From CAYMRB01 sp964392615 (GTDB taxonomy: Bacteria > Planctomycetota > UBA8108): DNA of 17,786 nt. The notes beneath the pieces were generated by a model, which saw only the letters and a program-made list of their open reading frames with translations, had not been told where the DNA came from and ran no database searches. How positions within the stretch are numbered: the first letter of the stretch is position 1; the number at the start of each line of letters is the position of its first letter. The stretch lies in assembly GCA_964392615.1 (NCBI GenBank), contig CAYMRB010000192.1:1-17786 (forward strand), written 5' to 3'. Shown in pieces: positions 6,723 to 14,932 of this stretch. Both the position numbers and the translations under genes were made by a program.

Positions 6723-8072
6723 TCAGCCGGGCAGCACGGCAGGCAGCCGACGATCGGCCTCGTTGCTGGGCTCACCCGCATCCGCGAGCGTCTCGGCCGC
6801 CTTGACGGGGCCGAGCAGAGATTCGGGCGACTTCGTTCGAACGAAGTGATCGAGCAGGAACGTCAGCCCCAGGAAACTCCAGAGCATCTCGTTGTAGTGG
6901 AAGTTCACGAACGTGCCGCCGATCACGAAGGCCACGAAGGCCCCCTCCAAGCCGGTCGCGTAGGCACCGAGCTCCTCATACCGCGGATCCTGTCGGGCCA
7001 TCCGGCGAATGCGCCAGCAGGTGCGGAAGGCGCTGGCGATGATCAAGACGAAGAGCATCAGCCCCAAGTACCCGGTCTCCGACACCACGCCGAACCAGGT
7101 GCTGTGCACGGCTCGACGGTTGCCATAGAACCCGTACTCGGAGTCGTAGGCGTCGTAGTGCAGGCGGAAACCGTCGATCCCGACGCCGATCACCGGGTGG
7201 TCGTTCGCGATCTGCACGGCGGTCTTCCAGAAGTGAAGCCGCGACATCGCCGACTTCTCGTTCTCCTCGCGCGCCGTGAAGATGGTCTCCATCTTGTTCC
7301 ACCAGGTGTCCGGCATCGTCGGCAGAATCACGGCGATCCCGATGACGACGAATACCGCGGCCCGCAGCTTGTACTTCGAGCGGATCCACCAGATGAAGCC
7401 CAGTCCGGCCAGGGCGAGGAGCGCACCTCGAGAGTACGTCGTGATCGCCCGATAGAGGATCCCGACGGCCAGGAACGCGAACCACCGGCGCCACCAAACA
7501 TTCTTCGCGGTTCGTGCGAGCGCGGCGGTCAGCGGGACCAGCATCAGCATTCCGAGCCCGACGAGGTTGTTGTCGCCGAGAATCGCGACGCGGTTGGTGT
7601 TCGCCGAGCCCGGGCTGAAGATCGCCCGGACCCACCCCTGCTTGGCACCCTCGAGGCCCAGAGACAGGACGATCACGACCATCAGGAGCCGGAGCTTCGG
7701 GACGTCCTGAACGATCACGAGGTACAGGTACGCGATCATCAGGGCGATCGAGAACGTCGTCACGGTGACGGTTCCGGTCGCCTTCAGCTCGGTCCGCCAG
7801 CTGCTGAGAGCGACCACGCCCAAGAAGAGTAGTGCGAGAGCGACGCGTCCGGTGAAGACCGGCGAGTACCGTCTCAGGAAGATCCCCACGAGCAGGATGA
7901 TCGCCGCGGCATACGATACCCGGAACATGAGTACGTACTCCGGCGACCAGCCCCACGTCTCCGGCCGGAAATACGCGTTCCAGGTATAGAAGAGGAGGGC
8001 GTAGTACGGATTCAGGACCGCCAGGACGAAACCGACGAGGATTACGCCCAGCACGAGAATCGTACGGATCAT
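6723..8072 (-). CDS. O-antigen ligase/polymerase (Wzy/WaaL family), exosortase-associated type
   Basis: This is a polytopic membrane protein of 449 residues with about 11 hydrophobic helices and a large periplasmic loop near 255-330. Family signatures are TYSRGALLAL (Arg215 near 212-221), the loop sequence HPVIGVGIDGFRLHY near 292-306 and AVHSTWFGVVSETGYLGL at 321-338, with His323 in the position expected for the catalytic His. The N-terminus, MIRTILVLGVILVGFVLAVL followed by NPYYALLFYTWNAYFRPETW, resembles the N-terminal domain of exosortase A-associated O-glycosylation ligases. It would join or polymerise undecaprenyl-linked glycan repeats in the periplasm. The ATG at 8072 is preceded by GGAAGG at a suitable distance. 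It lies upstream of the flippase on the same strand and is divergent from the transglutaminase gene. Choosing between polymerase and ligase is not possible from sequence alone. Confidence 0.88.
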   Translation of the reverse strand: MIRTILVLGVILVGFVLAVLNPYYALLFYTWNAYFRPETWGWSPEYVLMFRVSYAAAIILLVGIFLRRYSPVFTGRVALALLFLGVVALSSWRTELKATGTVTVTTFSIALMIAYLYLVIVQDVPKLRLLMVVIVLSLGLEGAKQGWVRAIFSPGSANTNRVAILGDNNLVGLGMLMLVPLTAALARTAKNVWWRRWFAFLAVGILYRAITTYSRGALLALAGLGFIWWIRSKYKLRAAVFVVIGIAVILPTMPDTWWNKMETIFTAREENEKSAMSRLHFWKTAVQIANDHPVIGVGIDGFRLHYDAYDSEYGFYGNRRAVHSTWFGVVSETGYLGLMLFVLIIASAFRTCWRIRRMARQDPRYEELGAYATGLEGAFVAFVIGGTFVNFHYNEMLWSFLGLTFLLDHFVRTKSPESLLGPVKAAETLADAGEPSNEADRRLPAVLPG

Positions 8073-8150
8073 CTGTCGCCTTCCGACTCTTTCCCGACGA
8101 TCACCAATGCAAGTCGCCCACGGCAACCCAAGTAAACCATGGATCGGTAG

Positions 8151-8184
8151 GGCGTCAACAGAGCCCGCGACTCGTTGACACGCC
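8151..8184. promoter_or_regulatory. Inverted repeat in the ligase/transglutaminase divergent region
   Basis: GGCGTCAAC (8151-8159) and GTTGACACGCC (8174-8184) are inverted repeats that differ by a two-base gap. The site lies about 80 bases upstream of the ligase start, in a 284-bp region from which two genes diverge. This position suits an operator, but the evidence is only the symmetry. Confidence 0.25.
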
Positions 8185-8239
8185 GTCGCGAACGGGCTGA
8201 TCGAAACGGAACTGTTCCCGCGCGCCCTTCGCAACCGAT

Positions 8240-8290
8240 AACAGTTCGTTGAGAAAGGGCGCCGGATGGCCTTTCTCGACGAGCTGTTGG
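8240..8290. repeat. 51-bp hairpin made of two inverted copies of the dispersed repeat
   Basis: AACAGTTCGTTGAGAAAGG (8240-8258) pairs with CCTTTCTCGACGAGCTGTT (8270-8288) along 19 positions. Seventeen are Watson-Crick pairs and two are G.T/G.U wobbles, around a short loop of about 11 bases (GCGCCGGATGG region). The arms match the ends of the 165-bp palindrome at 2778-2943. The two wobble positions fit selection for pairing in RNA but can also be chance. It sits between the divergent ligase and transglutaminase genes, 67 bases before the latter's ATG, so it is not a terminator of either. Confidence 0.75.
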
Positions 8291-8356
8291 TGATCGGAGC
8301 CGAAGCTCGCTGCGGAACCTCCGTCCGTCGCCCACGCCCCGGAGTGATTCGAGAGC

Positions 8357-9742
8357 ATGCCCCACACGGACTCACGCTGCCGCCGCCGCCGCCGCCGCGT
8401 CGCTCTTCTGTCCCTTCTGCTGGTGGCGATCGTCGCCGGCGTGGTCGGCTGGGCGGCACCGTCGTTGCGCCGCGTCGCGATGCTGGAGGCGATCGGCGTC
8501 TTCTACGCCGTGTACGATCCGTACACGCAGAGACCCGACGTTCCGTGCGGTCCGGCCGAGATCTCGCCGCTTCCAGGTGACGTGACCGTCGCGGGCCATC
8601 GAGTCACGATCTCGGTCGAGCGAGTTCCCCGTCCGGTCGCGCCCGACTTCCGTCACGAGCTGACCTCGGCGGCGTCCATCCGCAAGTTCCGAGAATCCGC
8701 CGCTGAGCTGCTCGCGGGTGACGCGGACCCATTCGAGCTGTCCCGACGGCTCCGCGCGCTGACTCGTCACGCCGAGGTTCCCCTGCCGGACGTGGGCACG
8801 AATCCACAGGCGTATCTCGAGTTCGCGCTCGAGGGCACGCCGTTGACCTGCCGCTACTTCGCGGTGATTCACGGCGCGATGTGCGTCGCCAACGGCTACA
8901 CGTCGCGCGTGTTGGGCCTCAGCGCTGACGGGGTGACGTTCGCGCACGCGGTGACGGAGGTCTACGTGCCGCAGCTCTCCAAGTGGGTGCTGATCGACTG
9001 CGACTTCAACGTCGCGTACAAGATCGGCGGCGAGTGGAGCAGCGCCGCAGAGCTCCACGCGTGCTGGGAGAGGCTGCTGGACGAGCTCGGCGGCAAACGC
9101 CTGGAGCCGAACGAGCTGAAATCCCGGGTGGCGGCGATCAAGGCATCGATTCCCGGCCGCCTGGGACTGGAGCTCGTCGAGCTGAGCGGCGCGGGATCGA
9201 ACCTGCGCGCGAGCAATCTGTACGGCGCGAGCTACACGGGTCTGAACCTCGAGTTCTTCGCCAACGTCTTCTACGCCACGCGCAACGACTATCTGAGCGC
9301 GTCCTATCCTCGCGCTCATCCGCATCGCGTACGCCAGTACCTTCTCCGCTCGTCGGGAGTCTCCGGCATGCTCGCGGTCTGTCCCGAGGCGGTTCCCGCC
9401 GCCGACCCGGATCGCGAGCTCTACTGGTCGCCGGGCCGAACGTCGGTCGATGCGCGGGTCGAACGCCACGAGACGGGCTTTCGACTCCGCGTCGCCCGCG
9501 CAACGTGGACGCCCAATTTCGCGACCTTCGAGATGCGGCCCGCCGGCGGCGAATGGCGCCCGGCCGGCGACGGATCGACCGCCGAGCACCTGCTGACCGC
9601 TGGCGACCACGTCGTCGAGATCCGCGCCGTCAACGAAGCGGGCCTCGGCGGGGAGCCGACGCGGGTCGGAGTCCGGATCGAGGCGTCGACCGCCGAAGAG
9701 CCGTCGGGCCGAATTCCTGCCGCAGCGTCCGAAGGGCGGTAG
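8357..9742 (+). CDS. Membrane-anchored transglutaminase-like protein with C-terminal Ig/FN3-like domain
   Basis: The product has 461 residues. It has a very basic N-terminus (Arg9-Arg14), one membrane helix near residues 15-34 and an extracytoplasmic body. The centre matches the transglutaminase-like fold, with the triad visible in order: Cys165 in TPLTCRYFAVIHGAM, His197 in FAHAVTEVYVP and Asp214 in WVLIDCDFN. Such proteins may act as cysteine proteases or as crosslinking or amide-exchange enzymes; the substrate is unknown. Residues of about 355-445 look like a beta-sandwich (Ig/FN3-like) domain, ending HVVEIRAVNEAGLGGEPTRV. The gene diverges from the O-antigen ligase gene, and transglutaminase-like proteins also occur at other EPS loci. 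The ribosome binding site is weak (GAGAG close to the ATG). The family call is good; the reaction is open. Confidence 0.82.
   Translation: MPHTDSRCRRRRRRVALLSLLLVAIVAGVVGWAAPSLRRVAMLEAIGVFYAVYDPYTQRPDVPCGPAEISPLPGDVTVAGHRVTISVERVPRPVAPDFRHELTSAASIRKFRESAAELLAGDADPFELSRRLRALTRHAEVPLPDVGTNPQAYLEFALEGTPLTCRYFAVIHGAMCVANGYTSRVLGLSADGVTFAHAVTEVYVPQLSKWVLIDCDFNVAYKIGGEWSSAAELHACWERLLDELGGKRLEPNELKSRVAAIKASIPGRLGLELVELSGAGSNLRASNLYGASYTGLNLEFFANVFYATRNDYLSASYPRAHPHRVRQYLLRSSGVSGMLAVCPEAVPAADPDRELYWSPGRTSVDARVERHETGFRLRVARATWTPNFATFEMRPAGGEWRPAGDGSTAEHLLTAGDHVVEIRAVNEAGLGGEPTRVGVRIEASTAEEPSGRIPAAASEGR
8379..8398 (+). repeat. GCC trinucleotide run encoding six Arg residues
   Basis: Six tandem GCC units followed by GC lie inside the transglutaminase gene. 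In the coding frame they read as six CGC codons (Arg9-Arg14), just before the membrane helix. Unit gain or loss would keep the frame and change only the number of positive charges that set membrane topology. Confidence 0.7.
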
Positions 9743-10102
9743 ATATCCGGAACTTGCGAGCTCCCCGTCAGTTGCGTCGCCCCCTCGCGCCGCTCGCCCC
9801 GCGCCGAGCACGCCCGCGCGAGTTCCGGCCACCCGGTTCTTACACGATGACCGGGAATGCCCCGACGACCGGTACGGTCGACTCGACGCTCCGATACAGG
9901 TAGGCTACGCGCCCGTCAGGGAGTTGCGAGGACCGCGAAAGTCCGGCGCGCCTCTTGCCGTTCGACCGATGCGAGATCCGGTCAGGAGCGTCCGGGAAGC
10001 CGGGCGGACTGGACACTCGAGGCGGTCCGAGCGCAGAATGGGTCCCCCTCGGGCCGGAGGGTCCTCCGGTTCGGTCCCCTTCCGAGAAAGCGAACGAGGA
10101 AC
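9743..10102. other. 360-bp gap before the beta-helix lipoprotein, no gene seen
   Basis: The large open frame of the following gene continues upstream into this stretch, but that part is Arg-rich and lacks a signal peptide. The lipoprotein start at 10103 is far better. A small GC hairpin (CCCTC 10046-10050 / GAGGG 10057-10061) lies about 40 bases before the ATG and could belong to an untranslated leader. No intrinsic terminator with a T-tract follows the transglutaminase gene. I could not match a known riboswitch. Confidence 0.5.
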
Positions 10103-12913
10103 ATGCTGTTTCGATTCAGTCTTCTAGGACTCGCGCTCGTCGTATGCAGTTGCTCCGCCGATGACAGCACGCCCGCGGCCGCTGCGCGTGGCGAGGTCGT
10201 ATCGGAACGTACCGGACACACCGAGAGCCTGGTGGCCCTCGGCCCTGCCTTTCTGAACGATCGCGTCGGCACCGGCGACGGACCGACCGGGCGCACGGAT
10301 CGGTGGAGCGTCGACTTCGAGGACGGCGAGCTGCCGTCGACGGAGCAGCCCGGCCCCAACGGTTCGTTCGCGCAGCAGAGCCCCGATACGGCGCTCTCGG
10401 TCGTCAGCGGCGGGCCGCCTGGCTCGACGAAGTGCCTGCGCATCGAACAGCAGCGCGGCGGCTATCCCGTGAACGGCCGGTCGGGATTCGCGAGCCTGAC
10501 ATGGATGCTGCCGGACGGCACGAACGTCGACCGACGCGCCAACGCGCTCAGCGTCAAGGTCGGCGCGGATGCGGAGGCCGCTCCCGAGGTGATGCAGATG
10601 GGAGCGCGCGTCTACCTCGGTGGAGACCGCGACGCGGAGCGCGCCGTGCGCACGGTCTTCGAGAGCCCACTCGATCTCGAAGCCGGTCGTTGGCGTGAAA
10701 CCGTCGCTCGAATCAATCCGTCGGCGGTCGACGCGGGAACGCGGCCCGGCGGTTACGACGTTCTTCTCGACCGCGCCGAGCTCCTGCCGCACGCGGACGC
10801 GGTGTACTGGCAGTTCCTCTGCGACGAGCGTCCGGTCGGCCCGGGCTCGGTCTACCTGGACGAGCTCGAGTGGTACTACCGCAATCCGTTCATCGCGTCG
10901 TTCCCGCACGTGAGCGTGCGCTGGGCGCGCCCCGGCCAGACCGTCGTCCACCCGACGATCATCTGGAACACGCATCGCAGCCGCGCCCGAAATCTGCAGA
11001 TTCGCGGCCGCGGCTGGCGCGTCTCGCTGGGCGCGACCTGGAAGGGCGCCGAAACGAAGATCGTCGATGAAGGCGACCGCGAAGTGACCGAGACCGGCAC
11101 GCTCGATCCGGGACGGGGCGTCGTCGTCCTGCTGGAGTTCACGGTTCCCGCCACCGGCCTGGATGGCAGCCCGCTCGCGGACGGCGACGAGAGCGTCTTC
11201 CACATCGACGTCTACGAGGACCCGACGCTCTCCGCGGACGCGGACGACGCGCGGCGTGTGAGCGTCGCGTTCAAGACCGTCGTGACTCTCGACGCCGAGA
11301 CTCCGCCGGCGATCACGCCACCCGCGGTGGCCGATCTGACGGTGAGCACCCGAGGCGACTCGTGGGCCGACCTCGCGTGGACCTGTCCCGTCGACCGAAC
11401 CACGACCTTGGCCTACGCCATCCGCTACTCGCACGAGCCGATCGCCGACGAGGCTTCGTGGGAGCGGGCCGTGCCCGTCGAGAGCGTTCCGGCGGTCGCC
11501 GGGCAATCCGCGACGCAGCTCTTCACGCTGCGCGGATTGTCGAGCGAGACGGAGTACTTCGCAGCGATCCGCTCCGTCAACTCGGAAGGCGAAGGCTCGG
11601 AGCTGGCGTCCGTGCAGTTCACGACGACTGCGGAAGATGGCCCGCCTCCTGTCGACGACGAGCCGCCGGCGGATCAGCACCCGGCGCAGTTCGCCGCGTG
11701 CGAGCCGTTGGCCCCGCCGAGCGGCGGCACGATCTCCGTCACGCCGTCCCAGGCGCGTGAGCTCAAGGCGATCGCGAGCAACGCGGTCAGCGGGACCACG
11801 ATCCTCCTCGCAGACGGCGTGTACGACCTCAGCGGCGGTGATGCGACATGCCGGATCGTCTTCGCACGGCGCGGCGTCACGCTGCGTTCGGCGACGGGGA
11901 ACCGCGATGCCGTCGTGCTCGATGGCGGATACGGAACCTCCGAGATCCTGCAGATCGTGGCGAGCGACGTGACGATCGCGGATCTGACGGTCCGACGCGC
12001 GGCTCACCATTGCGTCCACGTCGTGCCGACGGGGGCGGAGAACATCGAGAGCGCGAAGCTCCACAATCTCATCCTCGTGGATGCCGGCCGCCAAGCGGTC
12101 AAGGTGAACGCCTCCACCGCCGATGGATACGCCGACTTCGGCCAGGTGACGTGCTGTCGCATCGCGCTCACCGACGCCGGGCGGGCGCGTGTCTCCGACT
12201 GCTTCACCGGCGGTCTCGACGTTCACTCTGCGGACGGCTGGCTGGTCGCGAACAACACCGTCGAGGGATTCTGGTGCGAGACCGGTCTCGCCGGACACGG
12301 CCTCCACTTCTGGCGCGGTTGCCGCGACACCATCGTCGAGAACAACACGGTCGTCGACTGCGCTCGCGCCATCGGGTTCGGCATGGAGTCGAGCAGCGGC
12401 GGCGCGCGCGCCTTCGCGGTCGCGGACGGACCGTGCGCCGGGAACGACGGCATCCAGCACCTCGGCGGCGTGATTCGCAACAACGCCGTGGTCGTGCGGG
12501 ATGCGAGGCTGCTCGACAGCGCTGCCGGCTTCGACGTCGGCATCTCCCTCGAGCTGGCCTGCGACGCGACGGTCGCCCACAACACCGTCGTGTCGACGCG
12601 CTCGCCGTTCTCGTCGATCGAGTTCCGCTTCGAGGGCACTCGAGCCCGCATCGTCAACAACCTGGTCTCGCACAACATTCGCCGCCGCAACGGTGCGAGC
12701 GGCACGGTCGAGGGCAACGTGACCAACGCGACGTTGACGACATTCGTCGACATCGCGGCGTCGGACGTCCACCTGCGCTCGACGGCGACCTCCGCGCTGA
12801 CGCGAGGCGTCGCGATCGAGGCCGGACTGGCGGATCGCGACATGGACGGCGCGCCGCGCGATCTCACGGCGCCGGATGTCGGCGCCGACGAGTTCACGGC
12901 GGAGAATCGTTGA
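10103..12913 (+). CDS. Large exported lipoprotein: jelly-roll-like, FN3 and parallel beta-helix domains
   Basis: The product has 936 residues. The start has a ribosome binding site (GAGGA, 10096-10100) and a signal sequence MLFRFSLLGLALVVCSCS whose VCSC is a usable lipobox. Residues of about 65-275 look like a beta-sandwich, starting WSVDFEDGELPSTEQPGPNG and ending YLDELEWYYRNPF, possibly a carbohydrate-binding or lectin-like module. A further beta-rich linker follows. Residues of about 400-512 are a fibronectin type III domain (PPAVADLTVSTRGDSWADLAW ... LRGLSSETEYFAAIRSVNSEG). From about 545 to the end is a right-handed parallel beta-helix with repeated units such as NNTVEGFW, ENNTVVDCARAIGFG and HNTVVSTRSP, ending in the familiar DVGADEF. 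Beta-helix proteins of this kind include polysaccharide lyases, epimerases and adhesins; I see no identifiable active site. It lies 13 bp before the cytochrome gene, so co-transcription is likely. Confidence 0.85.
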   Translation: MLFRFSLLGLALVVCSCSADDSTPAAAARGEVVSERTGHTESLVALGPAFLNDRVGTGDGPTGRTDRWSVDFEDGELPSTEQPGPNGSFAQQSPDTALSVVSGGPPGSTKCLRIEQQRGGYPVNGRSGFASLTWMLPDGTNVDRRANALSVKVGADAEAAPEVMQMGARVYLGGDRDAERAVRTVFESPLDLEAGRWRETVARINPSAVDAGTRPGGYDVLLDRAELLPHADAVYWQFLCDERPVGPGSVYLDELEWYYRNPFIASFPHVSVRWARPGQTVVHPTIIWNTHRSRARNLQIRGRGWRVSLGATWKGAETKIVDEGDREVTETGTLDPGRGVVVLLEFTVPATGLDGSPLADGDESVFHIDVYEDPTLSADADDARRVSVAFKTVVTLDAETPPAITPPAVADLTVSTRGDSWADLAWTCPVDRTTTLAYAIRYSHEPIADEASWERAVPVESVPAVAGQSATQLFTLRGLSSETEYFAAIRSVNSEGEGSELASVQFTTTAEDGPPPVDDEPPADQHPAQFAACEPLAPPSGGTISVTPSQARELKAIASNAVSGTTILLADGVYDLSGGDATCRIVFARRGVTLRSATGNRDAVVLDGGYGTSEILQIVASDVTIADLTVRRAAHHCVHVVPTGAENIESAKLHNLILVDAGRQAVKVNASTADGYADFGQVTCCRIALTDAGRARVSDCFTGGLDVHSADGWLVANNTVEGFWCETGLAGHGLHFWRGCRDTIVENNTVVDCARAIGFGMESSSGGARAFAVADGPCAGNDGIQHLGGVIRNNAVVVRDARLLDSAAGFDVGISLELACDATVAHNTVVSTRSPFSSIEFRFEGTRARIVNNLVSHNIRRRNGASGTVEGNVTNATLTTFVDIAASDVHLRSTATSALTRGVAIEAGLADRDMDGAPRDLTAPDVGADEFTAENR

Positions 12914-12926
12914 GGGGAAGGACGCG

Positions 12927-14873
12927 ATGAGAACGGGAGCCTCGAGAAACGCTGTGCAGCGAGCTTCGATTCTCGCGTTCGCCATCGTCTGTGCGAGCGT
13001 GCGAGGCGAGCCGGGCTCCGAGTCGGCCCGCTACTCGTCGCCGCTCGACCTGGCGTATTCCGTCGACGGACGGGAGCTCTACGTATCGGACTTCACCGCT
13101 GGACGGATGCACGTCCTGTCCACCGACGGGCGCAAGGTCATCGGCTCCGTCGAGCTGCGGGGCAAGCCGAGCGGGCTCGCGGTCGACCCGACGACGGGAC
13201 GCGTCTTCTGCGGCGAGTACGACGCGAGGACCGTCGCAGAGATCGACCCCGCGTCGCGGCGCGTCGTGCGCCGACTGGACTGCGGACTGCGGCCAATGGG
13301 AGTCGCGGTCGCTGCGCGACGCCGTCAGCTGGTCGTCGCCAACACCGTCGAGGACGACGTCACTCTCATCGACCTGCGGACCGGACGCGCACGAGCACGG
13401 ATCGCGGTGAGCCGCGAGCCGATGTTCGTCGCCGTGAGCCCGGACGAGTCGCTGGCGCTCGTCGGCAACTCGTTCCCCAGCGGCAGCGCGTTGGAGGACG
13501 CGAACGCGGCGACGGTCAGCTTCATCGATCTCGAACGCGGCAAGCTCGTCGCCGAATTGCCCCTCGAGTCGGGCTCGACGACCGTGCGCGAGATCGCTTT
13601 CTCTCCGGACGGTCGTTGGGCCTACGTCGTGCACGCCATCGGTCACCAGGCCGCGCTCGCCACGAACGTCAGCTGGATCGTCGACAACGCCGTCACGATC
13701 ATCGACGTCCCGGCGAGGCGCGTCTACGCGGCCCCGCTTCTCAGCGATTACGGCGTCGGCTCTCCCGACGGGTGGGGCCTGGCCGTCTCGAGCGACGGGA
13801 AAGAGCTGTGGGCGAGCGCCGCCGGCAGCGGCGAGGTCGTCACCGTCGACCTCGCGCGCCTGCACGCCGGCTTGCGGGGAGAGCGGCTGTCCGACACGTA
13901 TGATGCCTCCCTGACGGAAGCGTTCGATGAGAACTTGTGGGAGGACATCTACGCGTACCCCGCCCTGCGCATGGAGCTCGTGACCGATCGCAAGGCCATG
14001 CGACGCGTGGATCTCATCGCCGTCCGCTCGACCGGCCTGCGCTCTCCGCGAGGTATCGCGCTCTCGCCGCGGGGAGGACAGCTGGCGGTCGCCGGGTATC
14101 ATTCGGCCGCCGTAGCGTTTCTCGACGAGAAGGGCGCGCTCGCGGGCACGGTCTCGCTCGGCGATTCAGGCGAACGCGACCTCGCGCGGCGCGGCGAAAT
14201 GCTGTTTCACGACGCGACGATCAGCGCGGAGCAGCGAGCGAGTTGCGCGACCTGTCATCCCGACAACGGGCGGACGGACGCCCTGCGGTGGGACCTTCCG
14301 AACGACGGCGTCGGGACGCCGCAGAAGACCCGCTCGCTCCTCTGGAGCCATCTGGCGAAGCGCACGACGGCGAGAGGCGTGCGCGACGGGATGCCGACCT
14401 CCGTCGCCGCAGGCGCGAGATTCCTCGGCCACCGAGCGAAACCGAACGAGTTGGCCGCGCTCGAGGCCTACCTGCGCGAGCTGAAGCCGGAGCCCAGTCC
14501 GTACCTTCTCGCGGGCGGCGAGCTGTCCCCCGCTGCGAAGCGCGGCCGCGAGATCTTCGCGGACAAGGCGGGCTGCGACCGCTGCCATCGCGGGGAGCTG
14601 CGATCGGACTTCAAGCGACACGATGTCGGCACGGGCCCCGTGGCGGCGTCGGACCGCGACCGCGCTCCGGCGAAGGTCTTCGCGCTGGGAGAGGCGTATG
14701 TCACGCCGCGACTCGTGGAGCTCTACCGCACCGGCCCGTTCTTGCACGACGGCCGCGCGGCGACGCTGCGCGAGATCTTCGAGCGATACAACCCGGAAGG
14801 CCGTCACGGCAAGACGGACGAGCTGACGGACGACGAGTTCGACGATCTGATCGAGTACCTGAAGTCGCTTTGA
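12927..14873 (+). CDS. YVTN beta-propeller fused to a diheme cytochrome c (MauG/CCP-like)
   Basis: The product has 648 residues with a signal peptide near residues 1-27. Residues of about 35-420 form a seven-blade-like propeller of YVTN/SMP-30 type, with repeats such as LAYSVDGRELYVSDFTAGRM, MFVAVSPDESLALVGN and IAFSPDGRWAYVVHA. The C-terminal third has two heme c motifs: CATCH (Cys440, Cys443, His444) and CDRCH (Cys550, Cys553, His554). It then reads YRTGPFLHDGRAATLREIFE, a signature of the cytochrome c peroxidase/MauG group. It should act in the periplasm as an electron carrier or peroxidase-like oxidase. The ATG at 12927 follows GGGGAAGG and lies 13 bp after the beta-helix stop codon; an upstream in-frame ATG at 12876 would overlap that gene and lacks a signal peptide. 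Fusions like this are frequent in Planctomycetota and other environmental groups. The substrate is unknown. Confidence 0.87.
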   Translation: MRTGASRNAVQRASILAFAIVCASVRGEPGSESARYSSPLDLAYSVDGRELYVSDFTAGRMHVLSTDGRKVIGSVELRGKPSGLAVDPTTGRVFCGEYDARTVAEIDPASRRVVRRLDCGLRPMGVAVAARRRQLVVANTVEDDVTLIDLRTGRARARIAVSREPMFVAVSPDESLALVGNSFPSGSALEDANAATVSFIDLERGKLVAELPLESGSTTVREIAFSPDGRWAYVVHAIGHQAALATNVSWIVDNAVTIIDVPARRVYAAPLLSDYGVGSPDGWGLAVSSDGKELWASAAGSGEVVTVDLARLHAGLRGERLSDTYDASLTEAFDENLWEDIYAYPALRMELVTDRKAMRRVDLIAVRSTGLRSPRGIALSPRGGQLAVAGYHSAAVAFLDEKGALAGTVSLGDSGERDLARRGEMLFHDATISAEQRASCATCHPDNGRTDALRWDLPNDGVGTPQKTRSLLWSHLAKRTTARGVRDGMPTSVAAGARFLGHRAKPNELAALEAYLRELKPEPSPYLLAGGELSPAAKRGREIFADKAGCDRCHRGELRSDFKRHDVGTGPVAASDRDRAPAKVFALGEAYVTPRLVELYRTGPFLHDGRAATLREIFERYNPEGRHGKTDELTDDEFDDLIEYLKSL

Positions 14874-14932
14874 CGCGCCGCTGCCGGCGAGCGTCGAGGA
14901 TCTCTGTGAATCCTGCGAGGGGAATGGGAATC

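Noticed and set aside
9743..10102. Possible c-di-GMP or other riboswitch before the beta-helix lipoprotein
   Set aside because: A GGAC-CGCGAAA-GTCC hairpin near 9930-9950 recalls part of a GEMM motif, but the other conserved blocks and the tetraloop receptor were not found.
10124..12985. A 953-codon open frame on the minus strand across the beta-helix gene
   Set aside because: It is antisense to a gene with clear domains. Its translation is Arg/Ala/Asp-rich without hydrophobic periodicity, as expected for shadow frames in GC-rich DNA.
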